64,000 nucleotides of DNA from Gammaproteobacteria bacterium HGW-Gammaproteobacteria-4. Lineage in GTDB: Bacteria > Pseudomonadota > Gammaproteobacteria > Xanthomonadales > Xanthomonadaceae. The stretch lies in NCBI GenBank assembly GCA_002839995.1, contig PGZC01000003.1, positions 1-64,000 on the forward strand. The letters are read 5' to 3'. A program made the position numbers and the translations under genes. Positions 1 through 9,095 of the stretch are shown here, piece by piece (position 1 is the first letter of the stretch; each line of letters begins with the position of its first letter). Below the pieces are notes generated by a model, which saw only the letters and a list, made by a program, of their open reading frames with translations, was not told the origin of the DNA and did not search any database.

Positions 1-186
1 GGCCTCGATAAAGGCAACCGTCGAACCCTTGCCATTGGTACCCGCGACGCTCACCACCTGCCGCGCCGGGCGCGCCAACCCCATCGCATCGGCAACCGCC
101 CGCACCCGCTCCAGGCCCATGGCAATGGCCTGCGGATGCAGTTGCTGCTGGTAGTCGAGCCATTGGGTGAGCGTGCGATTGGTCAT
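1..186 (-). CDS. folC: Dihydrofolate synthase/folylpolyglutamate synthase, N-terminal part
   Basis: Partial gene: the first 62 codons, running off the left edge. FolC ligates glutamate to dihydropteroate and then to folates in the cytoplasm. The product begins MTNRTLTQWLDYQQQLHPQA and reaches the Mur-ligase/FolC P-loop VAGTNGKGST at residues 47-56, the ATP-binding signature of the family, in the expected place near the N-terminus. The ATG at 184-186 is the natural start because the first helix (LxxWLxYxxxLHP) is a conserved FolC opening. In many gammaproteobacteria folC follows accD; here accD lies about 50 kb away and overlaps glmM instead. Identity is secure; the rest of the gene is outside the window. 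Confidence 0.93.
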   Translation of the reverse strand, partial: MTNRTLTQWLDYQQQLHPQAIAMGLERVRAVADAMGLARPARQVVSVAGTNGKGSTVAFIEA

Positions 187-632
187 GATGATCGGATGGT
201 GCCGTGGGTCGTTGCGAGCAGCCAATCATCGCATCATGCCGCCGCGCTCAACATCACGACACGATTGACAGCGGGAACCCTTGCCACACCCTCGGCTGTC
301 CACTATCGACGGATTGGAATGCCAGTCCCGCTCTGTGCTGGCACATTGGCACGCGATACCGGCCGATACAAACAGTCAGTGTGTCGGGTCGCAGGCTGCG
401 CCAATCGATCATTCGCCAAAGTTGCCTTTCCAGCAGCGTCGCCACCATTCGGCTGGTTGCTTTCCTGGGGGAAATCATGGTGACATTGGTCACTGGCGGA
501 CAGAATGCTGAGACAATTCAACCCGCAACGTGCATGCCACATCCAGCAGTTTTTGCCGCGAGGTAACACTGGGTGTATGCCTGTCTACGACGCTACGGCA
601 AGCCACTCCAACACCGCATGAGGTCATCAACG
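187..632. other. Intergenic region upstream of the large surface-protein gene
   Basis: 446 bases between the divergent folC and the large repeat-protein gene. I find no convincing coding frame. TTGACA occurs at 265-270 but has no acceptable -10 hexamer 16-18 bases downstream. A short dyad (GTGAC, 4-base spacer, GTCAC) lies at 480-493, about 140 bases before the gene, and could be an operator; this is speculative. Confidence 0.4.
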
Positions 633-3600
633 ATGCGAATTCACCCTTTTAGTCGCGTTTCGCATCTGCCTGTAACCGTTCGCGCGCCGCGACGACGCAT
701 TTCTGCAAACTGCGCCCTGCGCACCTGCGTAGTCCTGGCCCTGTGCCCCGCCCTCGCAAGCGCCGACGATTGGATCAACCCCAGCACCGGCGACTGGTTT
801 CTCGGCAGCAACTGGGCCGATGGCACGGTGCCAACGGCGGTGGATGACGCGAATGTCGATAACGGCGGTTTCGCCCAGCTTCAATCCCCAAACGCATTCG
901 CAAACTTGCTAAAGGTTGGAAGTATGGGCACGGGGATGCTGACGATAACCTCAGACGGGTCGTTGAAAGATCAGCTCGGCCTTATTGGTGACAGCGCGGG
1001 AGCAAATGGTGACGTTTCGGTGGATGGACCAGGCGCGAACTGGAGCAATTTCGCAGGTGTAATCGTTGGCCGATCTGGGAATGGGATACTCAATGTTCGC
1101 AACGGTGGCACGTTGATAACTGCAGACGGTTTCGATCCGACTGTTTCGGTTTTCGCCAACGGCGATAGCATGGTCGGATATGACACCATGAGTACAGGTA
1201 CAGTCGAAATTGATGGTGCTGGGTCGGCTTGGATCAACAACAAGAATTTGTATGTTGGGTGGTTGGGTTCGGGCTCACTGTCAATCTCCGACGGTGCAAC
1301 GGTAAACAATCATTTAGGTGTTATCGGCAGCGCGCTAGTTGACAGTGGAAGTAGCGGAAGTGTAGTTGTTGATGGTGTTGGTTCGACATGGATCAATCGC
1401 AGCAGTCTCACGGTGGGCGACGGGGCAGGCACTTTGATCGTCAGCAACGGCGGTAGAGTTAGCGCAAAATCTGGATTTCTTGGCTCGAACGGAAATAGCA
1501 GTGGCGTAGTCACCGTGGATGGCGTTGGCTCACGGTTTTCAACAACGATTGTTCTCGACGTCGGCAGTGTAGGTAACGGTACGCTTGCCGTAAATAACGG
1601 GGGTAAAATAGACACCGAAGTGGCTTTCATCGGCGATCACCCGCTCGGTTCTGGTAGCGCTGTGGTGGATGGAGAAGGTTCGATTTGGGTGAGTGTTCGT
1701 GAAATCATAGTCGGGAACAACGGTACCGGGGCTCTAAGCGTACAAAACCTCGGCACTGTGGATGCCGATGGAATTGGTGTCGCTACGGGCGCCAATAGCA
1801 ATGGAGCACTCATTGTTCAAAGTGGCGGAATGATGAATGGCAACGTTGGCGATATCGGTGGCAATAACGGAAGTGCCGGCACTGCCATTGTCGATGGCTT
1901 GGCATCCCACTGGTCACAAGGTACGTTGACAGTTGGCTCTTTCGGCACGGGTTCGCTAGGTATTCGAAACGGTGGTACCGTCACGCTCGGAGGTGGATCG
2001 GGCACCCTGACGCTCGGGCAATGGGGTGGCAACGGCACGGTCAATATTGGCACTGGACGGGGTACCGAAGCCGGCATACTGCAGGCCGCGTCAGTCGCTG
2101 GTGGCCCGGGCGTCACGACATTGAACTTCAATCATGACAGTACTATCTACTCGTTCACCAGCAACGGAACGGCCGATGGTAATCCTGTACTCATCACAGG
2201 TAACACCAATGTAAATCATCTGGGTTTTGGGACCACCTATCTTTTCGGTGATAATACCTATTCAGGCTCAACCGTAGTAGCGGGCGGTGTATTGCGACTC
2301 AATGGATCGATTACATCAACGTCTGCTGCGAATGTCCGTCGTGGCGTACTGACGCTGGAGAATGGCGGCGTGCTCACCATTGGCAATGGCGCGGGAACGT
2401 TGTTCCTCGGCACTGCTGGTGACGGTGGCACACTCAACATCGGTAGCGGTGGTGCGATTGGCCTGCTGAACGCAGCGTCTGTCGAGAGCCTTTCTGGAGT
2501 CTTTCCGCCAGGGACCGTGAATTTCAACCACGACAATCCCAACTACGTGTTTAGCACGGATGGCACCGCAAATGGTGTTCTTGTTGGGATTTCCGGAACC
2601 TCGGATGTGAATCAAATCGGATCGGGAACCACTACACTTCCCGGAAATTATACGTATACCGGTGCGACTACCGTAGACAATGGTTCATTAAGGGTCCTGG
2701 GGGCGCTTGCTAATACATCAAGGCTCGACGTCGGCGTGTCGGGATCCGGTCAACTGCGACTAGAAGGTGGGGGCACGATCAATGCCTCGTTTGGTTCTAT
2801 TGGAACCAATACAGGCAGCTTTGGCGCGGTGCTCATCGACGGTGCGGGCTCGACGTGGACGAACCAAGATCTTTTGGATGTCGGCAGCTCCGGAAGTGGC
2901 ACGCTAACCATCCTGCACGGCGGACGTGTCATTGGCGGGTTGGCGTCCATTGGATTGTTTAGCGGGGAGGGGTCCGTACTAGTGGATGGTGCCGGCTCAT
3001 CGTGGAGCAACACGACGCTCCATGTCGGCAATCTGGGCAGAGGCACACTACTCATCAGTGGTGGCGGTCAAGTAAACACCGACTTTGGCTGGGTTGGTTC
3101 AGGTGGCAATGGAGTGGTGACCGTGGATGGGGCCGGTTCTGCCTGGACTGGCATGCGAGCTCTCAATATTGGTGCGGTCGGAGTCGGTACCCTGTCGATC
3201 CACAACGGTGGAGTGGTGAGAAACCTCAGCGGCATGATTGGGCAGTCCACTGGAAGCGCGGGCTCGGTGACCGTCAGTGGAGCGGGCTCAACTTGGACCA
3301 ACGATGTGTCAATGGATATTGGCTTCTCTGGTAACGGCAACTTGCTCGTCAACAACGCTGCAACGGTTAATGCATCGAATATCACTATCGGACTGTTTGG
3401 TTTCGGGGCGGCCACAATCGATGGGGTAGACGCGATGTTGTCAGCTCGAAACATTCTCGATATTGGCAGTAACGGTAGCGGCGTTCTCAATATCAATAAC
3501 GGGGCCTCGGTGCGCAGCGTCGAGGGTCGTGTGGGATTTTTTCCTGATGGTTCTGGCGTTATAACAGTCGACGGGTCTGGATCGAGATGGACTAACAGCG

Positions 3601-6113
3601 GCAACATTTTTCGCTTGGGCAACGGTGCCCTGACGCTACGTAATGGAGGACAGCTCGCCATCGCGGATGGTGCTGGGCCACTACAATTGAGCGCGGGAGG
3701 AGCACTCGTGATAGATGGCGCAGACGCGGGCATTGTGAATGCAAGCTCCATCTTCGGGACCGGTGCTGGGACTTTGAATTTCACACATGGCGATCCAAAC
3801 TACGCCTTCACCCAAGACGCAGCACCCAACGGCGCACCCGTACTCATCAGGGGTGGTACGAAGGTGAATCAACTGGGGTCCGGGACCACGATACTGACCG
3901 GCACGAACACTTACACGGGCGCCACGACAATCAGTGCAGGCACCCTGCGCGTCAATGGCTCCATCACTTCCAACACCAGCGTCAACAGCGGCGGCACGCT
4001 GGGCGGCAGCGGTACCATCGCGGCGGTCAATGTTGCCAATGGCGGTGCGCTCGCACCCGGAAGTGTAGTTGGCACCCTGACCACTGGTGCGCTGTCGCTT
4101 GCCAATGGCTCGCGGCTGAACTTTGAACTCGGCGCGCCGGGTGCAGCGAGCGACCTGCTGGTGGTGAATGGCGGGCTTGTGCTCGATGGTGTGCTCAATG
4201 TTCAGGCAATGGCCGGTTTCGCGCCGGGAACGTATCGGCTGATCAACTACAGCGGTAGTCTGACCGACAACCAACTGAGCGTTGGCAGTTTGCCAGCCGG
4301 CTTTGTGGCGGCCATCGATACCACGACACCCGGCCAAGTGAATCTTGCAGTGACCAGCGGACGACCCGCAGGGAATCAAGCGCCCTCGGGCGAGGTGACC
4401 ATCACCGGCACCCCGCGCGAAGGTTTAACGGTACATGCCGTTGACACGCTGGCCGATGCCGATGGTCTCGGCGCCTTCAGTTACCAGTGGTTCGTCGGCG
4501 ATGCCATGGCTTCGGGCGCAAACTCGGCGACCTTGACGCTGGATGATCTGAAGGTGGGAAAAATGCTGCGCGTGGTGGTGTCCTACACCGACGGTCAGGG
4601 CTTTTCCGAGCAGATCAGCAGCGCGGCGGTGGGGCCGGTGGCTCCGGCTGGCACCGACCTGCCGTTCCAGAAGCGGCTGTTTTTCGTCAATCCGGCCGAC
4701 AACCCCAACCAGCAAACCTTCATTCGTCTGGTCAATCCGAACGATGCCGACGTGGCGGTGCAGATTCAAGGCTACGACGACAATGGCACGCCGGCACCGG
4801 GTGGCGAGGTGGTACTGATGTTGTCGGCGCAGCAGTCGTTGCAGCTCAACGCCGCCGATCTGGAACTGGGCAATGCCGGCAAGGGCCTGGATGGTGCGCT
4901 CGGCAATGGCGTCGGCAAGTGGCAACTCAAGGTCAACAGTTCGGCGCCGATCGAGGCAATGAGCCTGATCCGAACGCCCGATGGCTTCCTGACCAGCGTC
5001 ACCGAAACGGTACCCACCGAAGCCGCAGGCGTTCATGTGCTGTATTTCGCCAATCCGGGCAGCAACCCGAACCAGCAGAGCTTCATCCGTGTGGTGAACC
5101 GCAGCGGTGCGAGCGGTGAAGTCAATGTCAGCGCCGTGGATGATGCGGGCATACCGGCGCCGGGTGGCGACATCCGCTTCACGCTGGCTGCGAATGCGGC
5201 ACTCAATTTCAATGCCGAAGATTACACCAACGGCAACCCGGCCAAGAGCCTGCAGGGTGCGTTCGGGACCGGTACTGGCAAGTGGCAGTTGACAGTGAGC
5301 TCGGCACTGAATCTGGAAGTGATGAGCCTGATCCGTACACCGGACGGATTTCTCACCGACCTGAGCAACATCGCACCGCGCGCCGCGTCGGGCGACGACA
5401 GCGATCGGCTGCTGCTCAGCGTCGTTTCGGGAAACAACGCCGACCAGCAGGGATTGATTCGCCTGGTCAACCGTGGTGGCTTGGCCGAGAACGTGACCCT
5501 GAGTGCGATCGATGATACCGGGATACGCGCGCCTACCAGCGCAGTTGTCGAGGTGGCACCCTTCGCTGCCGTGCAGTTGCTCGCCAGCGATCTGGAGCAA
5601 GGCAACCCAGCCAAGGGACTGACCGGCGCATTCGGCAGCGGCGAGGGCCGTTGGCAGATCAATGCGACGCCGCAGGCGCGAGTGGAAGCGCAAAGCCTGC
5701 TGCGCGTACCCGGCGGCTTCCTGACCAATCTCAGCGCCAGCGCTCCACGCGAATCACAATTTGAAGCACGGCTGTGGATTTTCAATCCGGGAAGCAACGA
5801 TCAGCAGCGCAGCATCCTGCGCCTGATCAACCGCAGCGATACCTCGGGCGTCGCGCTGATTGAGGCGGTTGATGATCTGGGGCAGCCGGCGCCAGGTGGC
5901 AGCATCAGCGTTGACCTCGCGCCGCGTACGGCGGTTGAACTCGATGCGCTGGAGCTGGAAGTGGGTAACCCGGCTAAAGGCTTGATCGGTGCTTTGGGCG
6001 ACGGAAACGGCAAATGGCGCTTGCGCATCAGCGCTGATGTAACCATCGAGGTGCAAGGCCTGCTGGAAACACCGACCGGATTCCTCACCAACTTGAGCAG
6101 CACCGTTCATTAA
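633..6113 (+). CDS. Giant secreted/surface protein of T5SS/PEP-CTERM-type beta repeats with four C-terminal repeat domains
   Basis: About 1826 residues. The ATG at 633 is preferred over in-frame codons at 573 and 618 because a TGAGGT ribosome site precedes it and an arginine-rich signal peptide follows, ending ALASA before DDW. Residues ~60-1085 are degenerate ~45-55-residue beta-solenoid repeats with phrases such as VDGAGSTWTN and GTLTISNGG, typical of the T5SS/PEP-CTERM-associated repeat. Residues ~1088-1243 carry an autotransporter-associated strand repeat (GTNTYTGATTISAGTLRVNG). Residues ~1245-1338 look like a bacterial Ig-like fold (SYQWF, SYTDGQG). The last ~490 residues are four copies of a ~121-residue module. 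I see neither an autotransporter beta-barrel nor a PEP-CTERM tail, so the export and anchoring route is unclear. The solenoid part has visibly lower GC than its surroundings. Likely an adhesin or cell-surface structure (inference). Confidence 0.85.
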   Translation: MRIHPFSRVSHLPVTVRAPRRRISANCALRTCVVLALCPALASADDWINPSTGDWFLGSNWADGTVPTAVDDANVDNGGFAQLQSPNAFANLLKVGSMGTGMLTITSDGSLKDQLGLIGDSAGANGDVSVDGPGANWSNFAGVIVGRSGNGILNVRNGGTLITADGFDPTVSVFANGDSMVGYDTMSTGTVEIDGAGSAWINNKNLYVGWLGSGSLSISDGATVNNHLGVIGSALVDSGSSGSVVVDGVGSTWINRSSLTVGDGAGTLIVSNGGRVSAKSGFLGSNGNSSGVVTVDGVGSRFSTTIVLDVGSVGNGTLAVNNGGKIDTEVAFIGDHPLGSGSAVVDGEGSIWVSVREIIVGNNGTGALSVQNLGTVDADGIGVATGANSNGALIVQSGGMMNGNVGDIGGNNGSAGTAIVDGLASHWSQGTLTVGSFGTGSLGIRNGGTVTLGGGSGTLTLGQWGGNGTVNIGTGRGTEAGILQAASVAGGPGVTTLNFNHDSTIYSFTSNGTADGNPVLITGNTNVNHLGFGTTYLFGDNTYSGSTVVAGGVLRLNGSITSTSAANVRRGVLTLENGGVLTIGNGAGTLFLGTAGDGGTLNIGSGGAIGLLNAASVESLSGVFPPGTVNFNHDNPNYVFSTDGTANGVLVGISGTSDVNQIGSGTTTLPGNYTYTGATTVDNGSLRVLGALANTSRLDVGVSGSGQLRLEGGGTINASFGSIGTNTGSFGAVLIDGAGSTWTNQDLLDVGSSGSGTLTILHGGRVIGGLASIGLFSGEGSVLVDGAGSSWSNTTLHVGNLGRGTLLISGGGQVNTDFGWVGSGGNGVVTVDGAGSAWTGMRALNIGAVGVGTLSIHNGGVVRNLSGMIGQSTGSAGSVTVSGAGSTWTNDVSMDIGFSGNGNLLVNNAATVNASNITIGLFGFGAATIDGVDAMLSARNILDIGSNGSGVLNINNGASVRSVEGRVGFFPDGSGVITVDGSGSRWTNSGNIFRLGNGALTLRNGGQLAIADGAGPLQLSAGGALVIDGADAGIVNASSIFGTGAGTLNFTHGDPNYAFTQDAAPNGAPVLIRGGTKVNQLGSGTTILTGTNTYTGATTISAGTLRVNGSITSNTSVNSGGTLGGSGTIAAVNVANGGALAPGSVVGTLTTGALSLANGSRLNFELGAPGAASDLLVVNGGLVLDGVLNVQAMAGFAPGTYRLINYSGSLTDNQLSVGSLPAGFVAAIDTTTPGQVNLAVTSGRPAGNQAPSGEVTITGTPREGLTVHAVDTLADADGLGAFSYQWFVGDAMASGANSATLTLDDLKVGKMLRVVVSYTDGQGFSEQISSAAVGPVAPAGTDLPFQKRLFFVNPADNPNQQTFIRLVNPNDADVAVQIQGYDDNGTPAPGGEVVLMLSAQQSLQLNAADLELGNAGKGLDGALGNGVGKWQLKVNSSAPIEAMSLIRTPDGFLTSVTETVPTEAAGVHVLYFANPGSNPNQQSFIRVVNRSGASGEVNVSAVDDAGIPAPGGDIRFTLAANAALNFNAEDYTNGNPAKSLQGAFGTGTGKWQLTVSSALNLEVMSLIRTPDGFLTDLSNIAPRAASGDDSDRLLLSVVSGNNADQQGLIRLVNRGGLAENVTLSAIDDTGIRAPTSAVVEVAPFAAVQLLASDLEQGNPAKGLTGAFGSGEGRWQINATPQARVEAQSLLRVPGGFLTNLSASAPRESQFEARLWIFNPGSNDQQRSILRLINRSDTSGVALIEAVDDLGQPAPGGSISVDLAPRTAVELDALELEVGNPAKGLIGALGDGNGKWRLRISADVTIEVQGLLETPTGFLTNLSSTVH
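4660..6110 (+). repeat. Four tandem ~121-residue C-terminal modules
   Basis: Within the large surface protein, four consecutive modules begin near 4660, 5029, 5392 and 5755. Each has the same order of motifs: FxNPxxNxQQxFIRLVN, then DDxGxPAPGG, then GNPAKGLxGAxGxGxGKW, then SLIRTPDGFLT. Copies 1, 2 and 4 keep nearly all motifs; copy 3 has lost the FxNP opening and the PAPGG element. The module looks like a compact beta-sandwich. I recall similar C-terminal units in secreted gammaproteobacterial proteins but know no established domain name for them. Confidence 0.75.
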
Positions 6114-6148
6114 ACCGAATCGCGTATCGAAAATGACGTGATTCGACC

Positions 6149-6174
6149 ACGGCCCCGGTGTATGCCGGGGCCGT
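6149..6174. terminator. Hairpin between convergent genes
   Basis: A perfect 10-bp stem (ACGGCCCCGG / CCGGGGCCGT) with the 6-base loop TGTATG, 35 bases after the surface-protein stop and before the convergent prmA end. There is no T-run, so it may act as a bidirectional hairpin or mRNA 3' stabiliser rather than a classical intrinsic terminator. Confidence 0.6.
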
Positions 6175-6252
6175 CAGCCTGTCAACCGCAGTCAATGTCT
6201 ACGCTACGACTACCTTTCGGCCGACGACGCAGCAGAACCTCGGAACGGCCGC

Positions 6253-7173
6253 TCACTCAGGCGCGGAAACCCGCCGCCGCCCACTGATGCGCAGCCAGTC
6301 GTCCTGCCGCGCGATCTGAAGATCATCGAACCATTGCGCATAGATCTGCAACAGCTCCGGCTGCTGGCCGTGCAGGATGCCCGATAGCGCAATCACGCCG
6401 CCGGGTGCCGTGCGTGCGGCGAGGTGTTCGGCCAGTGCCGCCAGCGCCGAGGCCAGAATATTCGCCACCACCACCGGGTATTGCCGCACCGGTTCGTCAG
6501 CTGGCAGATATACCTGAAGGCGGTCGGCCACCGCGTTGCGTTCGGCATTGTCGGCGGTGGCCAACAGCGCCTGCGGGTCGTTGTCCACCGCCACCGCTTC
6601 GGCCGCGCCGAGCTTCAGCGCAGCGAGGGCGAGTATGCCCGAGCCGCTGCCAAAATCGAGCACCGCCTTGCCGGCCAGATCGAGGCCATCGAGCCACTCA
6701 AGGCACAACGCAGTGGTTGGATGGGTGCCGGAGCCGAACGCCATGCCTGGATCGAGCCGCACCACGGCCGCACCCTCGCCGCTTGCCGCATCCGGCAATT
6801 CGCGGTTCCACGGCACGATGAAGGTGCGCTTGCCGAATGCCAGCGGATGGTAGTCGGCCATCCACACCCGTTCCCAATCCTGATCGGGCACCTCGCGCAT
6901 GCGTACCGAGCTCAAATCCAGCCCCGCATCGAATGCCTCCAGCGCGGCCAGGATCAGATCCGGATCATGCCCATCCGGAAACAGTGCGGTCACCAGCAGG
7001 TCGGCCCACAGCGGCGTTTCGCCGACGCCCGGCTCCAGGATCGCCTGCTCATCCGGCGCATCGGCGTTGGCATCCATCAAGGTCACCGACAATGCGCCGA
7101 CGTCGTCCAGCGCGGTTTCGTAGCGGGCGTGATCGGCCTGCCGTGCATGCAGCGAGAGTTCGAGGAACGGCAT
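6253..7173 (-). CDS. prmA: Ribosomal protein L11 methyltransferase
   Basis: 306 residues, usual for PrmA, which trimethylates ribosomal protein L11 with S-adenosylmethionine. The N-terminal substrate-recognition domain begins [19 protein letters not shown]. The methyltransferase core follows with [14 protein letters not shown], the SAM-binding glycine loop [18 protein letters not shown], the acidic VDNDPQA and the catalytic-region motif [10 protein letters not shown]. The ATG at 7171-7173 is chosen because the family opens this way and it leaves a 5-base gap after the upstream membrane-protein gene. It is the last gene of the trpS-membrane protein-prmA unit. Confidence 0.95.
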   Translation of the reverse strand: MPFLELSLHARQADHARYETALDDVGALSVTLMDANADAPDEQAILEPGVGETPLWADLLVTALFPDGHDPDLILAALEAFDAGLDLSSVRMREVPDQDWERVWMADYHPLAFGKRTFIVPWNRELPDAASGEGAAVVRLDPGMAFGSGTHPTTALCLEWLDGLDLAGKAVLDFGSGSGILALAALKLGAAEAVAVDNDPQALLATADNAERNAVADRLQVYLPADEPVRQYPVVVANILASALAALAEHLAARTAPGGVIALSGILHGQQPELLQIYAQWFDDLQIARQDDWLRISGRRRVSAPE

Positions 7174-7178
7174 CGCGC

Positions 7179-7502
7179 TCAGCCTTTGTCGCCGGGGCTG
7201 CGAAACAGCAGCGCACGTAACCCGGCGCCCAATGCCAGCACCAGCAGGAAAGCGCCACCGGCGATCACGGCAGCCAGCATCGGCTTCGAGATTGCGGCGG
7301 CATCGAGGCTGGCGCGCAACAGGCCCCAACGCATCCCGAGAAAGCTGGCGCTGATCGCCAGCAACAGCACCGCCGCATCGAACCGGCGGCGCGTACCGCG
7401 ACGGGTGAGCGAGCGCGGTAACGTCCAGTACACCCATGTCAGTATGACGAACCAGGGCAAGAACAGAATCAAGGCGAGGTTGTTGGACGCGACTTCAGCC
7501 AT
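7179..7502 (-). CDS. Small integral membrane protein of unknown function
   Basis: 107 residues with three probable membrane helices (about residues 8-28, 42-60 and 78-98), separated by an arginine-rich loop [11 protein letters not shown] that by the positive-inside rule should face the cytoplasm. I do not recognise a family. It sits between trpS and prmA with gaps of 6 and 5 bases, so it is almost certainly cotranscribed and perhaps translationally coupled with both. That supports it being a real gene, but nothing shows a role in translation. Confidence 0.75.
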   Translation of the reverse strand: MAEVASNNLALILFLPWFVILTWVYWTLPRSLTRRGTRRRFDAAVLLLAISASFLGMRWGLLRASLDAAAISKPMLAAVIAGGAFLLVLALGAGLRALLFRSPGDKG

Positions 7503-7508
7503 GTCGAA

Positions 7509-8831
7509 TTACTCGGCCAGTACCGTCAATGCGGCGATGACCTCATCCAGCGTCGCCGCTTCAGCCAGCGCGCCGATCACGGCGTCACCGCGCATCACGC
7601 CGGTTGCCTCGACGTGACGCAGTCCCTTGCCTCCTTCACCACGCAACTGTGCGATGCATTGCCCGGCACTGCGTGGGCTGTCGTGTGCCGCGCTTTGCAG
7701 CAAGGTGCGGCCATCGGCCGCGACCAGCTTGAAGTAGAACTGGCCGTCGTCGCGGTATTGCTTGAAGCTGGGCATGGCGGCTTTGCGCTTGCCGTCGCCT
7801 GAACCGGTGTCCGCCACCGCCAGCAGCGAACGCAAGCCCACCGCTGCCCGCAGTTCGCGAATGAACGGCGTCGCCAGAGCACGTGCTTTTGCTGCACCCG
7901 CCTGCAAGATCGCCTCGATCTGTGCCGGCTGGCCGATCAACTGACGATAACGCTCGCGCGCCGGCGCCAGTTCGGCGTCGATGCGTTCGAACAGCTTGCG
8001 CTTGGCGTCGCCCCAGCCGATGCCATCGGCGAACGCCGCGCGCATGGCGGCGGTTTCCTCGCTGCCGGCGAACGCCTGATACAGGGTGAACACGGTGGAA
8101 TCGTCGGTGTCCTTGGCCTCGCCCGGCAAGCGCGAATCGGTGACGATTGCGGCGATCTGCTTTTTCAGTTCCGCTGCCGGCGCAAACAGGGCGATGGTGT
8201 TGTCGTAGCTCTTGCTCATCTTGCGGCCATCGAGCCCCGGCAGCGTCGCCACATGGTCCTCGATCGCCGCCTCGGGCAGCACGAAATACTCGCCGCGGTA
8301 CAGGTGATTGAAACGCGCCGCGATATCGCGCGCCATTTCGATGTGCTGCACCTGATCGCGCCCCACCGGCACGCTGTGTGCCTTGAACATCAGGATATCG
8401 GCCGCCATCAGCACCGGGTACATGTACAGGCCGGCATTGATGCCGGCGTCGGGGTCCTGCCCGTCCTGGGTGTTGCGATCCACCGCCGCCTTGTAGGCAT
8501 GGGCGCGATTGAGCAAGCCCTTGGCGGCAACGCAGGTCAACAGCCAGGTCAGTTCGGGAATCTCCGGGACATCGCTCTGCCGGTAGAACCAGACCTGATC
8601 CGGATCGAGGCCGCAAGCAAGCCAGGTGGCCGCGATTTCCAGGGTCGAGCGCTGTACCCGCAGCGGGTCGGTAGTCTTGATCAGGGCGTGGTAGTCGGCG
8701 AGAAAGTAGAAGCTCTCCACACCCGCGCGCCGGCTGGCCGCAATCGCAGGCCGCACCGCGCCCACGTAGTTGCCCAGGTGCGGGGTGCCCGAGGTGGTGA
8801 TGCCGGTGAGAATGCGGGTAATGGCAGACAT
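7509..8831 (-). CDS. trpS: Tryptophanyl-tRNA synthetase
   Basis: 440-residue class I aminoacyl-tRNA synthetase that charges tRNA-Trp. The HIGH-type motif appears as TPHLGNY near residue 19 and the KMSKS loop as GRKMSKSYDN, with the TrpRS-typical segments AGINAGLYMYPVLMAADIL and HIEMARDIA between. The protein has a C-terminal extension of about 100 residues (lysine/arginine-containing, ending VIAALTVLAE) beyond the minimal bacterial enzyme, a form I recall from Xanthomonadales. The start at 8829-8831 (MSAITRILTGI) is preferred to one nine codons upstream because the family opens directly with the Rossmann strand. First gene of a three-gene unit with prmA. Confidence 0.95.
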   Translation of the reverse strand: MSAITRILTGITTSGTPHLGNYVGAVRPAIAASRRAGVESFYFLADYHALIKTTDPLRVQRSTLEIAATWLACGLDPDQVWFYRQSDVPEIPELTWLLTCVAAKGLLNRAHAYKAAVDRNTQDGQDPDAGINAGLYMYPVLMAADILMFKAHSVPVGRDQVQHIEMARDIAARFNHLYRGEYFVLPEAAIEDHVATLPGLDGRKMSKSYDNTIALFAPAAELKKQIAAIVTDSRLPGEAKDTDDSTVFTLYQAFAGSEETAAMRAAFADGIGWGDAKRKLFERIDAELAPARERYRQLIGQPAQIEAILQAGAAKARALATPFIRELRAAVGLRSLLAVADTGSGDGKRKAAMPSFKQYRDDGQFYFKLVAADGRTLLQSAAHDSPRSAGQCIAQLRGEGGKGLRHVEATGVMRGDAVIGALAEAATLDEVIAALTVLAE

Positions 8832-9095
8832 GGCAGATCGAAAAGCGGCTGGCCGCACAGTTTACGCGAAGCCGTGCGCTGCCGGCCTGATCGCTTCGTT
8901 GGCTCGCTCGATGCAGGCGGTAGCGCATCTCTCGAACCGGATCGCAGCGTGCGTGTGCCTCTTGCTGCGGCAACGTGCCACATTCCCGCTCACACTGCGA
9001 GCCATTAATCTTTGGGCGAGCGCTGAACATCATTCAGGGATCGGAGCGGGGGCTCGTTTCAGCGCGCACTACCAACGTTATCAGGGGACATATCG

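Noticed and set aside
265-293. TTGACA as promoter of the surface-protein gene
   Set aside because: No -10-like hexamer at 16-18 bases and more than 330 bases from the start.
900-3900. CRISPR-like or tandem DNA repeat array inside the surface-protein gene
   Set aside because: Repeats are visible only at protein level, degenerate in DNA and of irregular period; no identical direct repeats with unique spacers.
4425-5693. Long minus-strand frame opposite the four C-terminal modules
   Set aside because: Antisense shadow of the repeated modules; composition is unlike a folded protein and no start signal exists.
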